From positions 62,001-126,000 of the forward strand of contig CANMIS010000004.1 in assembly GCA_947498065.1 (NCBI GenBank): a stretch of DNA of 64,000 nucleotides, in the 5' to 3' direction. A program made the translations under genes and the position numbers. The notes under the pieces are model-generated. The model ran no database searches. It had not been told where the DNA came from and was given only the letters and a program-made list of their open reading frames with translations. Positions within the stretch are counted from its first letter, which is position 1, and the number at the start of each line of letters is the position of its first letter. Shown piece by piece: positions 10,056 through 19,275 of this stretch. This stretch comes from an uncultured Erythrobacter sp. (GTDB lineage: Bacteria > Pseudomonadota > Alphaproteobacteria > Sphingomonadales > Sphingomonadaceae).

Positions 10056-11186
10056 CTAAAGGCCGATAGCGTTTAACATCGCGCTATCCCATGCCCCACC
10101 CAGAGCATCTTCGCGGAAGTTGAACGAGCTGATGTATCCCCAGACGCAGCCATCAACATCGGCCGCGCGGAACGCATCAGTCACGGTCTGATAATAGAGC
10201 GCGCGATTGGCCGAGGGGATGGTTTGGATCGCGCCATATTCGCCCATGAACACTGGGCGGCCCGTGCGGTTCATAAAGTCCTGCACTTTTGCGACACTAC
10301 TATCGACCTCGCTTAAATCCTGCGGCGTGCCGAACACACGCCCGAACGGCGGCGGACTGGCCAGAAAGCTCGCGCCCTGATGGGTGAAATCAAACGGATC
10401 ATAATAATGGAATGTGGCGATCAGATAAGGATCATCGGGCAATGGCAGAGTGGCCAGCGAATTGATCCCGCTGAAATTCTCACCCCCAATCACCACTGGG
10501 CGAGTTGGGTTCGTCGCGCGCACATTGGCCAGCGCAGGCTCCAGGATGGACAGCAGATTGGCATCAGTGATCTGATTGTGCGGCTCATTCAGCAATTCGA
10601 ACCAGACCATATCATCGGCATTCTGAAACCGATCGGCAATCTGCAACCAAAAGGCAGCAAAGCGATCCCTATGGCCATCCGGGTCGGCGAAAATCTCGTC
10701 ATAATGATGAACGTTCAGGATCACGCGTAGGTCAGATGCACGGGCCAGATTGACGACCTCTTCCACCCGGTCCATCCACGCGGCATCTACCATGTAGGGC
10801 GGAGCGGCGAGCGCATGGGTCGACCAGCGCACCGGAATGCGCACGGTTTCAAACCCCTGCGCTCTGATTTGCGCGAAGTCATCATCGGCAATCGGGCGTC
10901 CCCAACTGCCTTCGGTGGGATTGCCCTCCAGCTGGTTCGACATGTTGATGCACGCGCCGATCCGCGCGTCAGCCTGAGTGAGCTGTGCGCCGGGGCTCGG
11001 GGGAACGGGTGTTGCAGTTGGCGCGGGAGTTGGCGTTGCCGTGGGTGTCGGCGTCGGTGTAACGGCCGGTCCGTTGCTGCTGCTAGAACCCCCGCCGCAC
11101 CCTGTAAGGCCGGTCACCATGGCCAAGACCGCAATCGCGGCTCCGCTATGCCAATGCCTGCGCCAACCCGATGCCATACCCATCAT
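10056..11186 (-). CDS. Glycoside hydrolase family 5 lipoprotein (endoglucanase-like)
   Basis: 376 residues. A signal peptide ends in a lipobox with Cys30, followed by a Gly/Ser stretch and a Pro/Thr repeat linker (about 42-64) that tethers the catalytic domain. The GH5 barrel fills the rest: the acid/base Glu201 in LLNEP and the nucleophile Glu316 in MGEYG are both present, as is the HYYDPF strand. Such enzymes retain configuration while cutting beta-glucans or mannans. Start chosen at the first of two ATGs after GGGGAG. It is monocistronic and divergent from a chemoreceptor gene; the substrate cannot be told from sequence. Confidence 0.9.
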   Translation of the reverse strand: MMGMASGWRRHWHSGAAIAVLAMVTGLTGCGGGSSSSNGPAVTPTPTPTATPTPAPTATPVPPSPGAQLTQADARIGACINMSNQLEGNPTEGSWGRPIADDDFAQIRAQGFETVRIPVRWSTHALAAPPYMVDAAWMDRVEEVVNLARASDLRVILNVHHYDEIFADPDGHRDRFAAFWLQIADRFQNADDMVWFELLNEPHNQITDANLLSILEPALANVRATNPTRPVVIGGENFSGINSLATLPLPDDPYLIATFHYYDPFDFTHQGASFLASPPPFGRVFGTPQDLSEVDSSVAKVQDFMNRTGRPVFMGEYGAIQTIPSANRALYYQTVTDAFRAADVDGCVWGYISSFNFREDALGGAWDSAMLNAIGL

Positions 11187-11465
11187 CGCTTCTCCCCGAC
11201 CTTACCACTGTCAACGTTGTCACTCCTTTCGCATGTCCTTCAAGACAGCTTGCGACCACTGCTGCGACAAGGAAGGCGAAACGATCGGCGGCTTCCAACC
11301 GGGCTGGATGGGCGGGCCTAGCACTCTCGCATTTCGATCTTAAACCAAATGCGTAGTCGGCCACTTTGCAACCGCCCAATGACGTGCAAGGCGATCTAAA
11401 CAGTATTTTCACGAGAAATTAGGGCTTTTTACTTAGACGCGTGGCTCTCCAAGGGATCCAATGTC

Positions 11466-12848
11466 ATGAATTTCTCGCCAGATTTTCTACCAGAAGATAG
11501 CCAGCACACGCTCCAAGAGCCGCACACTGCCGCGCCCGACGCCGATTTCGCGGCGGCAGAAGAGGCGGAAGAGAACGCCATTGCGCGCCGTTTCAACGCG
11601 ATGCGCATGACCGCGAAAGTGGCGCTGTATAATGACAGCCTGCTGGCAATATTGGGAGCAATGCTGTTTTGCACCGCCGCATCTCTGTTCATGGGCAGCT
11701 GGAGCTGGATCGCGACATCGCTCGCAATTCTGGTTGGCATGCTCGGCTTTGGCTGGGTGGCACTGGCGAAACGCGGCATGGCGCGCGATTTGGTCGATCC
11801 GATCACCACAATTTCAGGCGAGATGAGCAGGCTTTCCAGCGGTGCGCGGGATATCGAAATTTCCGGCCAATCGCGGCAGGATGAAATTGGCGATCTGGCC
11901 CGCTCGCTCGACGCGTTCCAAACCGCTTACACCCGTTTGGATCAACTCGCGATTGAACGCGACATCGCTGATCAATTACGGGTGGAAAACGAAGAAAACC
12001 AGCGCCAGGAATTCCTCAAGCTGGCGGAGCAATTTGAAGCGATGGTCGGTGAAGTCACCAACAATGTCGCCACCGCCGCATCGCAGCTGAACTCTAGAGC
12101 GCAAGATCTGGCTGGTTCCGCACACCTCTCATCAGAGAAAGCCAAGATGGTCGTCGATGCGATGGCTCAGGCATCGAGCGGTGTGGCGGCTGCCGCAGCG
12201 GCATCAGATGAGTTTGCCCTGTCCATCGACGAGATTAGCCGCCAAGCGTCCCGATCTGAGGAATTGGCCCGCAACGCCTCGCGCGCTGCGGAGGGAACCG
12301 ACAAGACAATCTCGGCCCTGTCCAACGAAGCCGAGCAGGTTACGCAGGTGGTCGAGTTGATCCAATCGATCGCCAATCGCACCAATCTGCTCGCGCTCAA
12401 CGCCTCTATCGAAGCGGCGCGCGGCGGCGAGGCTGGACGCGGCTTTGCGGTTGTGGCGTCAGAGGTGAAAGAACTCGCCAATCAGACCAGCACAGCGACC
12501 AGCGAGGTCTCGGTGCAGATTGAAACTATGCAAGGCTCGACCAATGCCGGTGTCTCAGAATTGCAAGCGATCGCTGAGCGGGTCCGCGAACTGGAGACGA
12601 CATCAACCTCGATTGCGGCGGCTGTTGATCAGCAATCGGTCGCTGGCAAAGACCTCGCCCACAGCATCGATCTATCCGCCCGCGGGACGGAGGATGTAAA
12701 CGTCCACACCGCAGAAATGCTGGAACAGGCCAGCAAAGTCGGGACCGTGGCCGATGAATTGCTGGGCTCTGCTACCGACCTTGAAGGCCAGGCAAAACGC
12801 TTGAGCGATCAGGCCAAGTCTTTCTTGGAACGCATCCGCAAAGACTAG
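11466..12848 (+). CDS. Methyl-accepting chemotaxis protein, inner membrane
   Basis: 460 residues. Two closely spaced hydrophobic segments (about 58-76 and 79-99) leave almost no periplasmic loop, so sensing is probably membrane-based or cytoplasmic. A HAMP-like region (about 103-155) leads into a long coiled-coil signalling domain, whose tip carries the conserved hairpin with [20 protein letters not shown] and [11 protein letters not shown]. It should bind CheA and CheW and control flagella or a Che-like pathway. No other che genes are in this window. Confidence 0.9.
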   Translation: MNFSPDFLPEDSQHTLQEPHTAAPDADFAAAEEAEENAIARRFNAMRMTAKVALYNDSLLAILGAMLFCTAASLFMGSWSWIATSLAILVGMLGFGWVALAKRGMARDLVDPITTISGEMSRLSSGARDIEISGQSRQDEIGDLARSLDAFQTAYTRLDQLAIERDIADQLRVENEENQRQEFLKLAEQFEAMVGEVTNNVATAASQLNSRAQDLAGSAHLSSEKAKMVVDAMAQASSGVAAAAAASDEFALSIDEISRQASRSEELARNASRAAEGTDKTISALSNEAEQVTQVVELIQSIANRTNLLALNASIEAARGGEAGRGFAVVASEVKELANQTSTATSEVSVQIETMQGSTNAGVSELQAIAERVRELETTSTSIAAAVDQQSVAGKDLAHSIDLSARGTEDVNVHTAEMLEQASKVGTVADELLGSATDLEGQAKRLSDQAKSFLERIRKD

Positions 12849-12903
12849 GGCGATCCGGCAACTTTGACGCTGCCTGGACCACCCCTGCGCTGATCAAATA
12901 GGA

Positions 12904-13503
12904 TCAGTCGTCTTTGACTGCGACCGATAGGCAGAGCGCGAGCAGCAGCGTCGCAAGAACGCCAGAGCCGCCAGCTAGCGGCAAGCTGCCCGAGAAGTCA
13001 CGGCCGAGCGCCATGGATAGAGTGTTCGCGATCATCGCGACCGCGCCAATTGCCACTGTGAGCCCGCCCAGTGCTTTCGCGCCGCCGCTCATTTTCGCCA
13101 TGCCGAATACAATCGCCGCGAGACCCAGCAGGATTTTCGCCGCATTGTAGACCATGAAGGAGAAGGCAACGACCGCGCCAGCCGCTGGCTGCAGTCCTTC
13201 GACTTCACCAGCCGCCTCAAAGAATGGACCGAACATGGTGAGGCCCACGCCGACTTGAACGACATTGAGCGTGCCCGCGACCAGGATAGCCGAGAACCCG
13301 AGGCTGTAGCGTTTTGCATCCACCAAAGCGGACCCAGCAAACGCCGCCAGCAGGACGAAAATCAACCCTTCTGCGCCCCACATCAATTGGCGCGGGACAT
13401 CGACTTCGGCCATGTAGAGGCCCGTGTAAATCGCCTGTGTTATGGCTGACAATATGAGCAGCCCGGCCAAGACTTGGACGGTGCGTTTCAGTGTAAATTC
13501 CAT
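12904..13503 (-). CDS. Integral membrane protein of unknown function
   Basis: 199 residues from the ATG at 13503, preceded by AAGGGG. The longer frame to 13602 lacks a better site and adds a soluble stretch unlikely before the first helix. About six hydrophobic helices are visible, beginning at VQVLAGLLILSAI and ending at VLATLLLALCLSV. No charged motif in the helices suggests a transporter class. I do not recognise the family. It is convergent with the chemoreceptor gene and back to back with the SRAP-like gene. Confidence 0.6.
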   Translation of the reverse strand: MEFTLKRTVQVLAGLLILSAITQAIYTGLYMAEVDVPRQLMWGAEGLIFVLLAAFAGSALVDAKRYSLGFSAILVAGTLNVVQVGVGLTMFGPFFEAAGEVEGLQPAAGAVVAFSFMVYNAAKILLGLAAIVFGMAKMSGGAKALGGLTVAIGAVAMIANTLSMALGRDFSGSLPLAGGSGVLATLLLALCLSVAVKDD

Positions 13504-13587
13504 TGCAATGGACCCCTTAATGGATGCGGTGTATCCGCCTGACTTCGGACTGGGCAGGCGAAAGGTTACATCCCCGATGAACAATTT

Positions 13588-14289
13588 TTGCAGCCTAAGC
13601 AATCACGCCGCGCTGCCCCACGCTTTCAGTGCCTTCGGAACCGGCGCCTGACCCAGCTCTACCGCCTTGATGCAAAGGCCACTGATGTGGCGCGGCGATT
13701 TGGCGCAGCGCCGGGCAAGGACCCGTGGGCGGGCGGCTATGTCGCTCCGCTAAACTTTGCGCCTGTGATCACCGCGGGGCGCGAATTTATCGCTGGCTCG
13801 CGCCCCGCTGGCGGACGCCTCAGCCCGCGCATGACGCCGCGCCTTTGGGGTGTGTTGCCCCCTCCCAAGTCAGATGATCCGACCCGGCGCATTGCTTCTG
13901 TACGCAATCTCGACAGCCCGTTCTGGATCGGGAACTTGCGCAACAGCGAGTTTCGCTGCCTAGTGCCCGTGACCAGCATCATGCTCTGGGGCAGCGGCAC
14001 CGATTATGAGGGACGGCGTCTCAAGCATTGGTTCGCGCCGGAAGGCGGCGGGATCTTCGCTATGGCGGGCGTCTGGAAGGACGAGGATGTGCCCGCCTTC
14101 GCCCTGCTAACCCGCGACGCAGCGGGCGCGCCCAGAGATGCGGGGTGCAAAAGCATGCCAGTGATCGTACCCGATAGCGAGGCCGCGCGGCAAACCTGGC
14201 TCCACGGCGGCTGGGACGCGGCGCGCAGCATCGCTGAGCAAAGCCAGCCTACGCCGCTCGTTGAACTGGGTTCAGATCAGCCTGAATGA
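13588..14289 (+). CDS. SRAP-family (YedK/HMCES-like) paralogue lacking catalytic residues
   Basis: The SRAP fold is recognisable from Y-R-L-D-A-K-A-T-D-V-A through N-L-D-S-P-F-W, R-C-L-V-P-V-T-S and W-L-H-G-G-W. In YedK the catalytic set is Cys2, Asn75, Glu105 and His160, used to crosslink to abasic sites in single-stranded DNA. Here the Cys2 position is Thr (L-T-Q-L-Y-R-L), the Asn position is Ser (A-S-V-R-N), Glu is Leu (I-M-L-W) and His is Cys (C-K-S-M-P). The start is unclear: TTG at 13588 lacks a good ribosome site, and a CTG at 13648 aligns with the family start. The rest of the sequence is well formed, which argues against simple decay. Confidence 0.7.
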   Translation: MQPKQSRRAAPRFQCLRNRRLTQLYRLDAKATDVARRFGAAPGKDPWAGGYVAPLNFAPVITAGREFIAGSRPAGGRLSPRMTPRLWGVLPPPKSDDPTRRIASVRNLDSPFWIGNLRNSEFRCLVPVTSIMLWGSGTDYEGRRLKHWFAPEGGGIFAMAGVWKDEDVPAFALLTRDAAGAPRDAGCKSMPVIVPDSEAARQTWLHGGWDAARSIAEQSQPTPLVELGSDQPE

Positions 14290-14441
14290 CCGCTCACGGT
14301 CCGCGGCCCTTTCGCGCCCTTCAATCTTCCTGTACCTTTGACAACAATCGCGTTCAGGATCCGCTCAACCCGGCGCATTAGAAAGACTGACCAACAACAA
14401 AAGACATGGGTCGCAGACTGTTCACTTAGGGGGGAAGTGCC

Positions 14442-15764
14442 ATGCGCTTTTCTAAGTCTGCAATTGTCGTTTCAGTTATCGGCGCAGCGCTGGCGTTTTT
14501 CGCATCGCCTGCGCCGGACACATCCACAAACCATATCAGTTTTGCCGCATCGGCTGCTGCGCGAACACCGTGCGGCGGTGATGGGCAGCGCGCCTGCAAA
14601 GTTTGGGAGCGGCCTGGCCGTCCTTGCAACAAGGGGTTGGTTGAGCGCAGCAGGAACGCACTTGATCCCAATGCCGGTTACTGCGTTCGCGCCTCCAGTG
14701 GCTCCAAATCCATCCTGTCAAAGGCTGCGGCAAGAGCGGATCAATCCGCCGATCTGATCGGCAGGATTGCAACGACTTGGGCGAGTTGCCGCTTTCCCGC
14801 AGATATTTTGGCCAATCCGCACAGCAAAGCCTTCCACGATAATATCCTCGCCTCCAATTGCTACGAAGGGACGATGCAGCTCGCCGACGAAGCCGGTTAC
14901 CGCACCGTCACCATTGGCTTTGTCAGCGGCGGCGGAATTGGGATTGGCGCAGAATTCGACAAAGGCTTTGCGTTCGATACGGCGGGACAACTTCCTGCCT
15001 CGCGCTATCGCACCAAGGCGCTTGAATTCGGGACTCTAGGCGGCGGAAGCGGAATTGTGGTTGGGTTCTTCAAAGGTCGCAACCAACCCGGGCCAGGTGG
15101 CATCGCAGGAACCGCGCATGGCGGCAGCGGAGCCTATGGCAAAGATATCGGCATCTGGTACGGCTATGATGGCGCGTATCAGGGCCTCACGGTGGCTGTC
15201 ACAGCGGGCTTGGGCGGTGACTTTGCCTATGTCCGCAACGAAACGGAGGTGTGGCGCACCAATTTGACCGGCAGCGTCATCGTGCCCGCGAGAGACGTCC
15301 CTCGCCCGCGTGCGAAAAGCCCGCCCTACGCCTACCCACGCATCGGCCAGCAGCCGGGCAGCCTCGCGCAATATGAATATGCCGACCAGCAGACCGAAGT
15401 GCAGTTTTGCAACCGCACACGCGAAACAGTCCATGTCGCTTTTGGCTATTATGACTGGGGCTATTATTCGCCGCGTTCCAACTGGTCGAGTGTTGGATGG
15501 TGGACACTCGCTGGAGGCCGCTGTGCGTGGGTCGGCCTGCCTGATCAGGCCGACGGCAGCGCCTATTATGGCGAGATATTCGTCGTCGGAAGAAGCGGCG
15601 AGGATCGCTGGCAAGCGCGCAGCGGGATGGAGCTATGCGCACCGTCAGGTGACGCCTTCCATTTTGCCAAAACAGAAACAATCAAGTGCCACATCCGAGA
15701 CGTTATGGTGGGCCAACGATATGTGGTCGGCCCTCACACCGACAACACGATACCGTTTGAATAA
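14442..15764 (+). CDS. Exported DUF1036-domain protein
   Basis: 440 residues. An N-terminal signal sequence (about 1-38) is followed by a short Cys-rich segment (residues 40-80) and a Gly-rich beta domain (about 135-270). A C-terminal DUF1036 domain follows (about 322-410), with F-C-N-R-T, the A-F-G-Y-Y-D strand and G-W-W-T-L-A-G-G-R-C. Eight or more cysteines in the mature part suggest disulfides in the periplasm. The function of DUF1036 is unknown. The next gene starts 19 bases downstream in the same direction with its own ribosome binding site, so the two probably form an envelope operon. Confidence 0.75.
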   Translation: MRFSKSAIVVSVIGAALAFFASPAPDTSTNHISFAASAAARTPCGGDGQRACKVWERPGRPCNKGLVERSRNALDPNAGYCVRASSGSKSILSKAAARADQSADLIGRIATTWASCRFPADILANPHSKAFHDNILASNCYEGTMQLADEAGYRTVTIGFVSGGGIGIGAEFDKGFAFDTAGQLPASRYRTKALEFGTLGGGSGIVVGFFKGRNQPGPGGIAGTAHGGSGAYGKDIGIWYGYDGAYQGLTVAVTAGLGGDFAYVRNETEVWRTNLTGSVIVPARDVPRPRAKSPPYAYPRIGQQPGSLAQYEYADQQTEVQFCNRTRETVHVAFGYYDWGYYSPRSNWSSVGWWTLAGGRCAWVGLPDQADGSAYYGEIFVVGRSGEDRWQARSGMELCAPSGDAFHFAKTETIKCHIRDVMVGQRYVVGPHTDNTIPFE

Positions 15765-15783
15765 TGCTGGGAGGAACAGACCG

Positions 15784-17130
15784 ATGAAGATCTTAATTCC
15801 AATGGCTTTGGCAGCCGGAACGCTCGCTCTTGTGCCTGCGCCAGCCCTGGCATCTCACGGGCCGGGCGGGCCTGATTTTGAGCGCGGAGAAATGCAGCTT
15901 TACGCCTGCGAAGGCGGGTTCAAAATCACGGTGACCAGGCTCCAAGTGCTGGGCGAAAGCGCCGTTCAGGTGGGCTTCCCCACAGGCCGAGATGACAATT
16001 TGGCCGCGCTCCAATTGCTGCCCGCAACCCAAACCGGCAGCGGGGTCAGATACGCATCCGACATCACCAGTTTTCACGAAAAGGGTGACACGGCCATTTT
16101 CAGGACTGAGGCATCGGCAAAGTCTGAGGCAATACCGTCAAGCACATGCACATTGGAGCGAACCGGACCCCCTGCCCCCGCCTCCGAAGGCAAGTCAGAT
16201 CCGGTCACTCAGACCGCCAGCAATGGCAGTTATTGGGCGAAGGTCAAACCGGGCTACGGCGCCGATCCGTCCGCCCCGCCCACCTATTTCGAAATCGAAA
16301 ATGTCTGCATCACCACCGACGGCAAACGCTTCTTTGCCATCCACCCGCCGGTGGGCGACGAACCCGCCTTTGCCATCACCGAAGACGGGCCGCTGGCAAT
16401 CAATATCGGCGAAGTTGATGCAAGCGCAGGCGGGCGGCACTACAAAATCAGCAACCCTGATAACGACGGTGAATTCCTGACCATGAATTTCATCGCGCCC
16501 GGCATGCGCGAGGCGGATCAGCCCAGCGCCACCGCAGGCCTATCCAGCATCACAGGCGATGATCGCCAGATCGATTGCACCGACAATGATCAGATCGTTT
16601 ACATGGCGATGCTCGATGATGGCGGGGTCACAATCTCGCTTGAAGCAGGAGAACTGGTCCTGCGCTTTATCGGCAATCCGCCGGATGCAGGCGAGGAATT
16701 TCGCGGCGGCTTGTTCTCGCGCTCCGACGCGGGCGCGACTTTCGACTTCTTCGTCGATGAAGACCGGGTGAGCTTTACCGCCAGCGAAACAGGGCAAATG
16801 CCGAACGGATCAGCGGCGGTCTTCCACCCCATGATGCGCCAAGTCTATTCCGATCCGGTCGTCTATTTCCTAGCCAATCCCGATATGCTGGCGGAGCGCT
16901 TGCCGAGCCTCGCGCCCGGCGTCTCGCCGATGATCGACCGCTTGTCGCTGTGCAATCACTTCGCAGGAGAAGCGAGCGAAGACGCGGAGCGCAATCAGCA
17001 GATCATGCAGCGCTGGGAGGAGTTGGCCTGTGACGGCATATCGGCCGAGTACAAGTCAGCTCTGGCAGCAGCAGCGAGCGGCAGCCCGCTTAAAGTCTAC
17101 CTTCAGAAAAACAGCCCCGCTTGGGAATAG
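15784..17130 (+). CDS. Exported protein with N-terminal MliC-like domain
   Basis: 448 residues from the ATG at 15784, which has GGGAGGAAC upstream and opens a clean signal peptide ending near ALAS. Residues about 35-125 look like an MliC (C-type lysozyme inhibitor) domain: Y-A-C-E-G-G, an L-Q-L-L-P strand, S-G-V-R-Y and a late T-C-T-L. MliC proteins guard peptidoglycan from lysozyme. The remaining 320 residues, with a few cysteines, match no family I know. The much longer frame starting at 15310 runs through the preceding gene and is rejected. Confidence 0.7.
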   Translation: MKILIPMALAAGTLALVPAPALASHGPGGPDFERGEMQLYACEGGFKITVTRLQVLGESAVQVGFPTGRDDNLAALQLLPATQTGSGVRYASDITSFHEKGDTAIFRTEASAKSEAIPSSTCTLERTGPPAPASEGKSDPVTQTASNGSYWAKVKPGYGADPSAPPTYFEIENVCITTDGKRFFAIHPPVGDEPAFAITEDGPLAINIGEVDASAGGRHYKISNPDNDGEFLTMNFIAPGMREADQPSATAGLSSITGDDRQIDCTDNDQIVYMAMLDDGGVTISLEAGELVLRFIGNPPDAGEEFRGGLFSRSDAGATFDFFVDEDRVSFTASETGQMPNGSAAVFHPMMRQVYSDPVVYFLANPDMLAERLPSLAPGVSPMIDRLSLCNHFAGEASEDAERNQQIMQRWEELACDGISAEYKSALAAAASGSPLKVYLQKNSPAWE

Positions 17131-17142
17131 CTGCGGGAGTGA

Positions 17143-18018
17143 TCACTCGCTGGGCTTGGCGATGGGAGTGATGGCAACCTCCTCGCCGGCCTTGGTGAAA
17201 TAGGTCCAATCGCTGCCTTCGAGGAATGCGGGTGTCTGCACGGGAACGTGCACGCCAATGGCCTTTTCTGCGTTGAGCGTGCGGTCGATCAGCAGCCCGG
17301 TCTCATCCTGTTGGAAGAACCAAAACGGCACCATCACCAAATTCGTCCGCGCGCAGCAAAAGAACTTTGAATTCATGGTGAAATGCTGCGCAGCGGGATC
17401 GGCATCGCCCATATGCATCACGCGGATCGGCGCGCCTGCGGCATTGGTCGCCGAGACCCGGAAGGTGATGTTGTGGACCTCGCTATGCCGCTCTGGCCAG
17501 CCTGCATGCGGGGTGCGCAGAGCCTCAACCACCGCCCCTGACACCTCGATCCGCTCTGCCGCCTCACCATTGCTGAGCGTGACGCTGGTGATCCGCTCGG
17601 CAAAGCCATCCTGCCACAGTTCGTGGCCTTGCATTGCCTCTTCAGCCTGAGCGGGCGCGATCAATTGCACGCCCGGCTGCGCGGCCATCAGGCGGTTGAG
17701 ATATTCGGCGGAGAAATGGTCACCATGCGCGTGGCTGACGAAGACCGCATCGACATTATCGTAAGGCGCGCTGCCCTTGATAATCGCCTCGATCAGAGGC
17801 TCGCCCATTTCGGCGAGCGAGCCAAAATGATTGTCATACAAGGGATCAAACAGAAACTTGGCCCCGCCCATATTGGCGCTGACCCCAGCATTCAGGATCG
17901 AAGTGACGGCATCCACGCTGCTGCTCTCACCAGCCGGAGCTTCCGATGCGGGCGCGGCGGAGCAGCCCGCCAGCACCAATGCTCCGAAAGCTGCTGCTAA
18001 CCCTGCGCGATACGCCAT
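17143..18018 (-). CDS. MBL-fold metallohydrolase lipoprotein
   Basis: About 291 residues from the ATG at 18018 after AAGAGGA; ATGs at 18024 and 18039 are alternatives. A signal peptide ends at a lipobox (LAGCS). The metal-binding motif H-A-H-G-D-H is intact, with later H-A-G-W-P and H-M-G-D-A-D that supply further metal ligands of the UlaG/RomA-like branch. It is thus a predicted envelope hydrolase of unknown substrate. It is convergent with the MliC-like gene, 12 bases between stops. Confidence 0.87.
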   Translation of the reverse strand: MAYRAGLAAAFGALVLAGCSAAPASEAPAGESSSVDAVTSILNAGVSANMGGAKFLFDPLYDNHFGSLAEMGEPLIEAIIKGSAPYDNVDAVFVSHAHGDHFSAEYLNRLMAAQPGVQLIAPAQAEEAMQGHELWQDGFAERITSVTLSNGEAAERIEVSGAVVEALRTPHAGWPERHSEVHNITFRVSATNAAGAPIRVMHMGDADPAAQHFTMNSKFFCCARTNLVMVPFWFFQQDETGLLIDRTLNAEKAIGVHVPVQTPAFLEGSDWTYFTKAGEEVAITPIAKPSE

Positions 18019-18109
18019 ACCCATTCCTCTTCCATCCATCGTCTATGCTCAAAGGTTAGGCCGCAATCCGCAGCAGGTCCAGTTGGCGCGCGCGAGAACA
18101 CGCAGGGGC

Positions 18110-19213
18110 ATGACAAGCCCGCCCCTGCCACCTATCGTGCAGTCAACAGCATTCAGCCCAAGGATTGGAGCCGTCTTGGACGCCCCGCAAACGCCCAGCA
18201 TTGAAGAGCTTACCAGCATAGAACGCGCCCAGTTTGAAAGCGCAGTGGTGCAGGCTGGTCAGCCGGTCATCATGCGCGGATTGGTGAGCCACTGGCCGGT
18301 GGTGAAGGCCGCCCAGAAATCGCCGGAGGCGCTGCGCGATTATCTGGGTGCAGGCTATAACGGCCAGCCGGTGGACACCTTCGTCTCCGCGAGCGGAAAT
18401 GACGGGCGGCATTTTTACGATGAGCAGATGCGCGGCTTTAACTTTCAGCGGCAAAAAGCACCGCTGAACGCTCTGCTCGACAAGCTGATCGAGGTTGCAG
18501 ACCAACCGAACCCGCCCGCGATTTATGCTGGCTCCGTTCCGGTGAGCAGCTGCCTGCCCAATTTTGCTGCGGACAATGCCTTGCCGCTGCTGGAAAACCG
18601 GATCGAGCCGCGTGTTTGGATCGGCAATAAGTCGCGCGTCGCGGCGCATATCGATGTGGAGCTCAACATTGCCTGCGCCGTGGCCGGGCCGCGCAAATTC
18701 ACCCTCTTCCCGCCGGATCAAATCGGCAATCTCTACATCGGCCCGCTGGAGTTCAATATGGCCGGCCCGCCCGCCAGTCTTGTCGATTTTGCCAATCCTG
18801 ACTTTCAGCGTTTCCCGAAATTCCGCAAGGCGTGGGACGCGCGCATCGAGATTGAATTGCAGCCCGGCGATGCCCTGTTCCTGCCGCCGCTGTGGTGGCA
18901 TCACGTTACCGCCGACGGCGCTTTCAACATGCTGGTCAACTATTGGTGGCCCAGCGATCCGCGCGGCGTGCAAATGCCCTCAATGGCGCTGGCCATGCTG
19001 GCCATTCGGGAACGCCCCTTGTCAGAGCGGCAGGCCTGGAAGAGCTTCTTTGATCACTACGTGTTTGGCGAAGATGCACCGCAATCCGCAGACCACATTC
19101 CCGATCACGCTCGCGGCGTTTTGGGACAGGCGGGGACGGAGCGCGACAAGACCATCATCGGCTTTGTCATGCGCAGCCTCGGCATGCGCCAACATCGCTC
19201 CGCTAAAGCTTGA
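18110..19213 (+). CDS. Cupin-like (JmjC-type) Fe(II)/2-oxoglutarate oxygenase
   Basis: 367 residues from the ATG at 18110; the longer frame to 17831 overlaps the divergent lipoprotein and is rejected. The fold is that of Cupin_8 proteins: Q-P-V-I-M-R-G near the start, an A-H-I-D-V-E metal motif (HxD) in the middle, the P-G-D-A-L-F-L-P-P-L-W-W-H-H-V strand with the distal His, and then F-N-M-L-V-N-Y-W-W. Members hydroxylate proteins or small molecules using iron and 2-oxoglutarate. The substrate is not evident. A nitronate monooxygenase gene follows about 60 bases on. Confidence 0.87.
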   Translation: MTSPPLPPIVQSTAFSPRIGAVLDAPQTPSIEELTSIERAQFESAVVQAGQPVIMRGLVSHWPVVKAAQKSPEALRDYLGAGYNGQPVDTFVSASGNDGRHFYDEQMRGFNFQRQKAPLNALLDKLIEVADQPNPPAIYAGSVPVSSCLPNFAADNALPLLENRIEPRVWIGNKSRVAAHIDVELNIACAVAGPRKFTLFPPDQIGNLYIGPLEFNMAGPPASLVDFANPDFQRFPKFRKAWDARIEIELQPGDALFLPPLWWHHVTADGAFNMLVNYWWPSDPRGVQMPSMALAMLAIRERPLSERQAWKSFFDHYVFGEDAPQSADHIPDHARGVLGQAGTERDKTIIGFVMRSLGMRQHRSAKA

Positions 19214-19275
19214 CCACACGCGCTGCGCGCCGCAATCCTCAAGCCAACACCATCAACCTTACGAAAGACCCGATA

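Noticed and set aside
15310..15783. Extended N-terminus for the MliC-like protein
   Set aside because: It would overlap the end of the DUF1036 gene in another frame. The ATG at 15784 has a ribosome site and a signal peptide.
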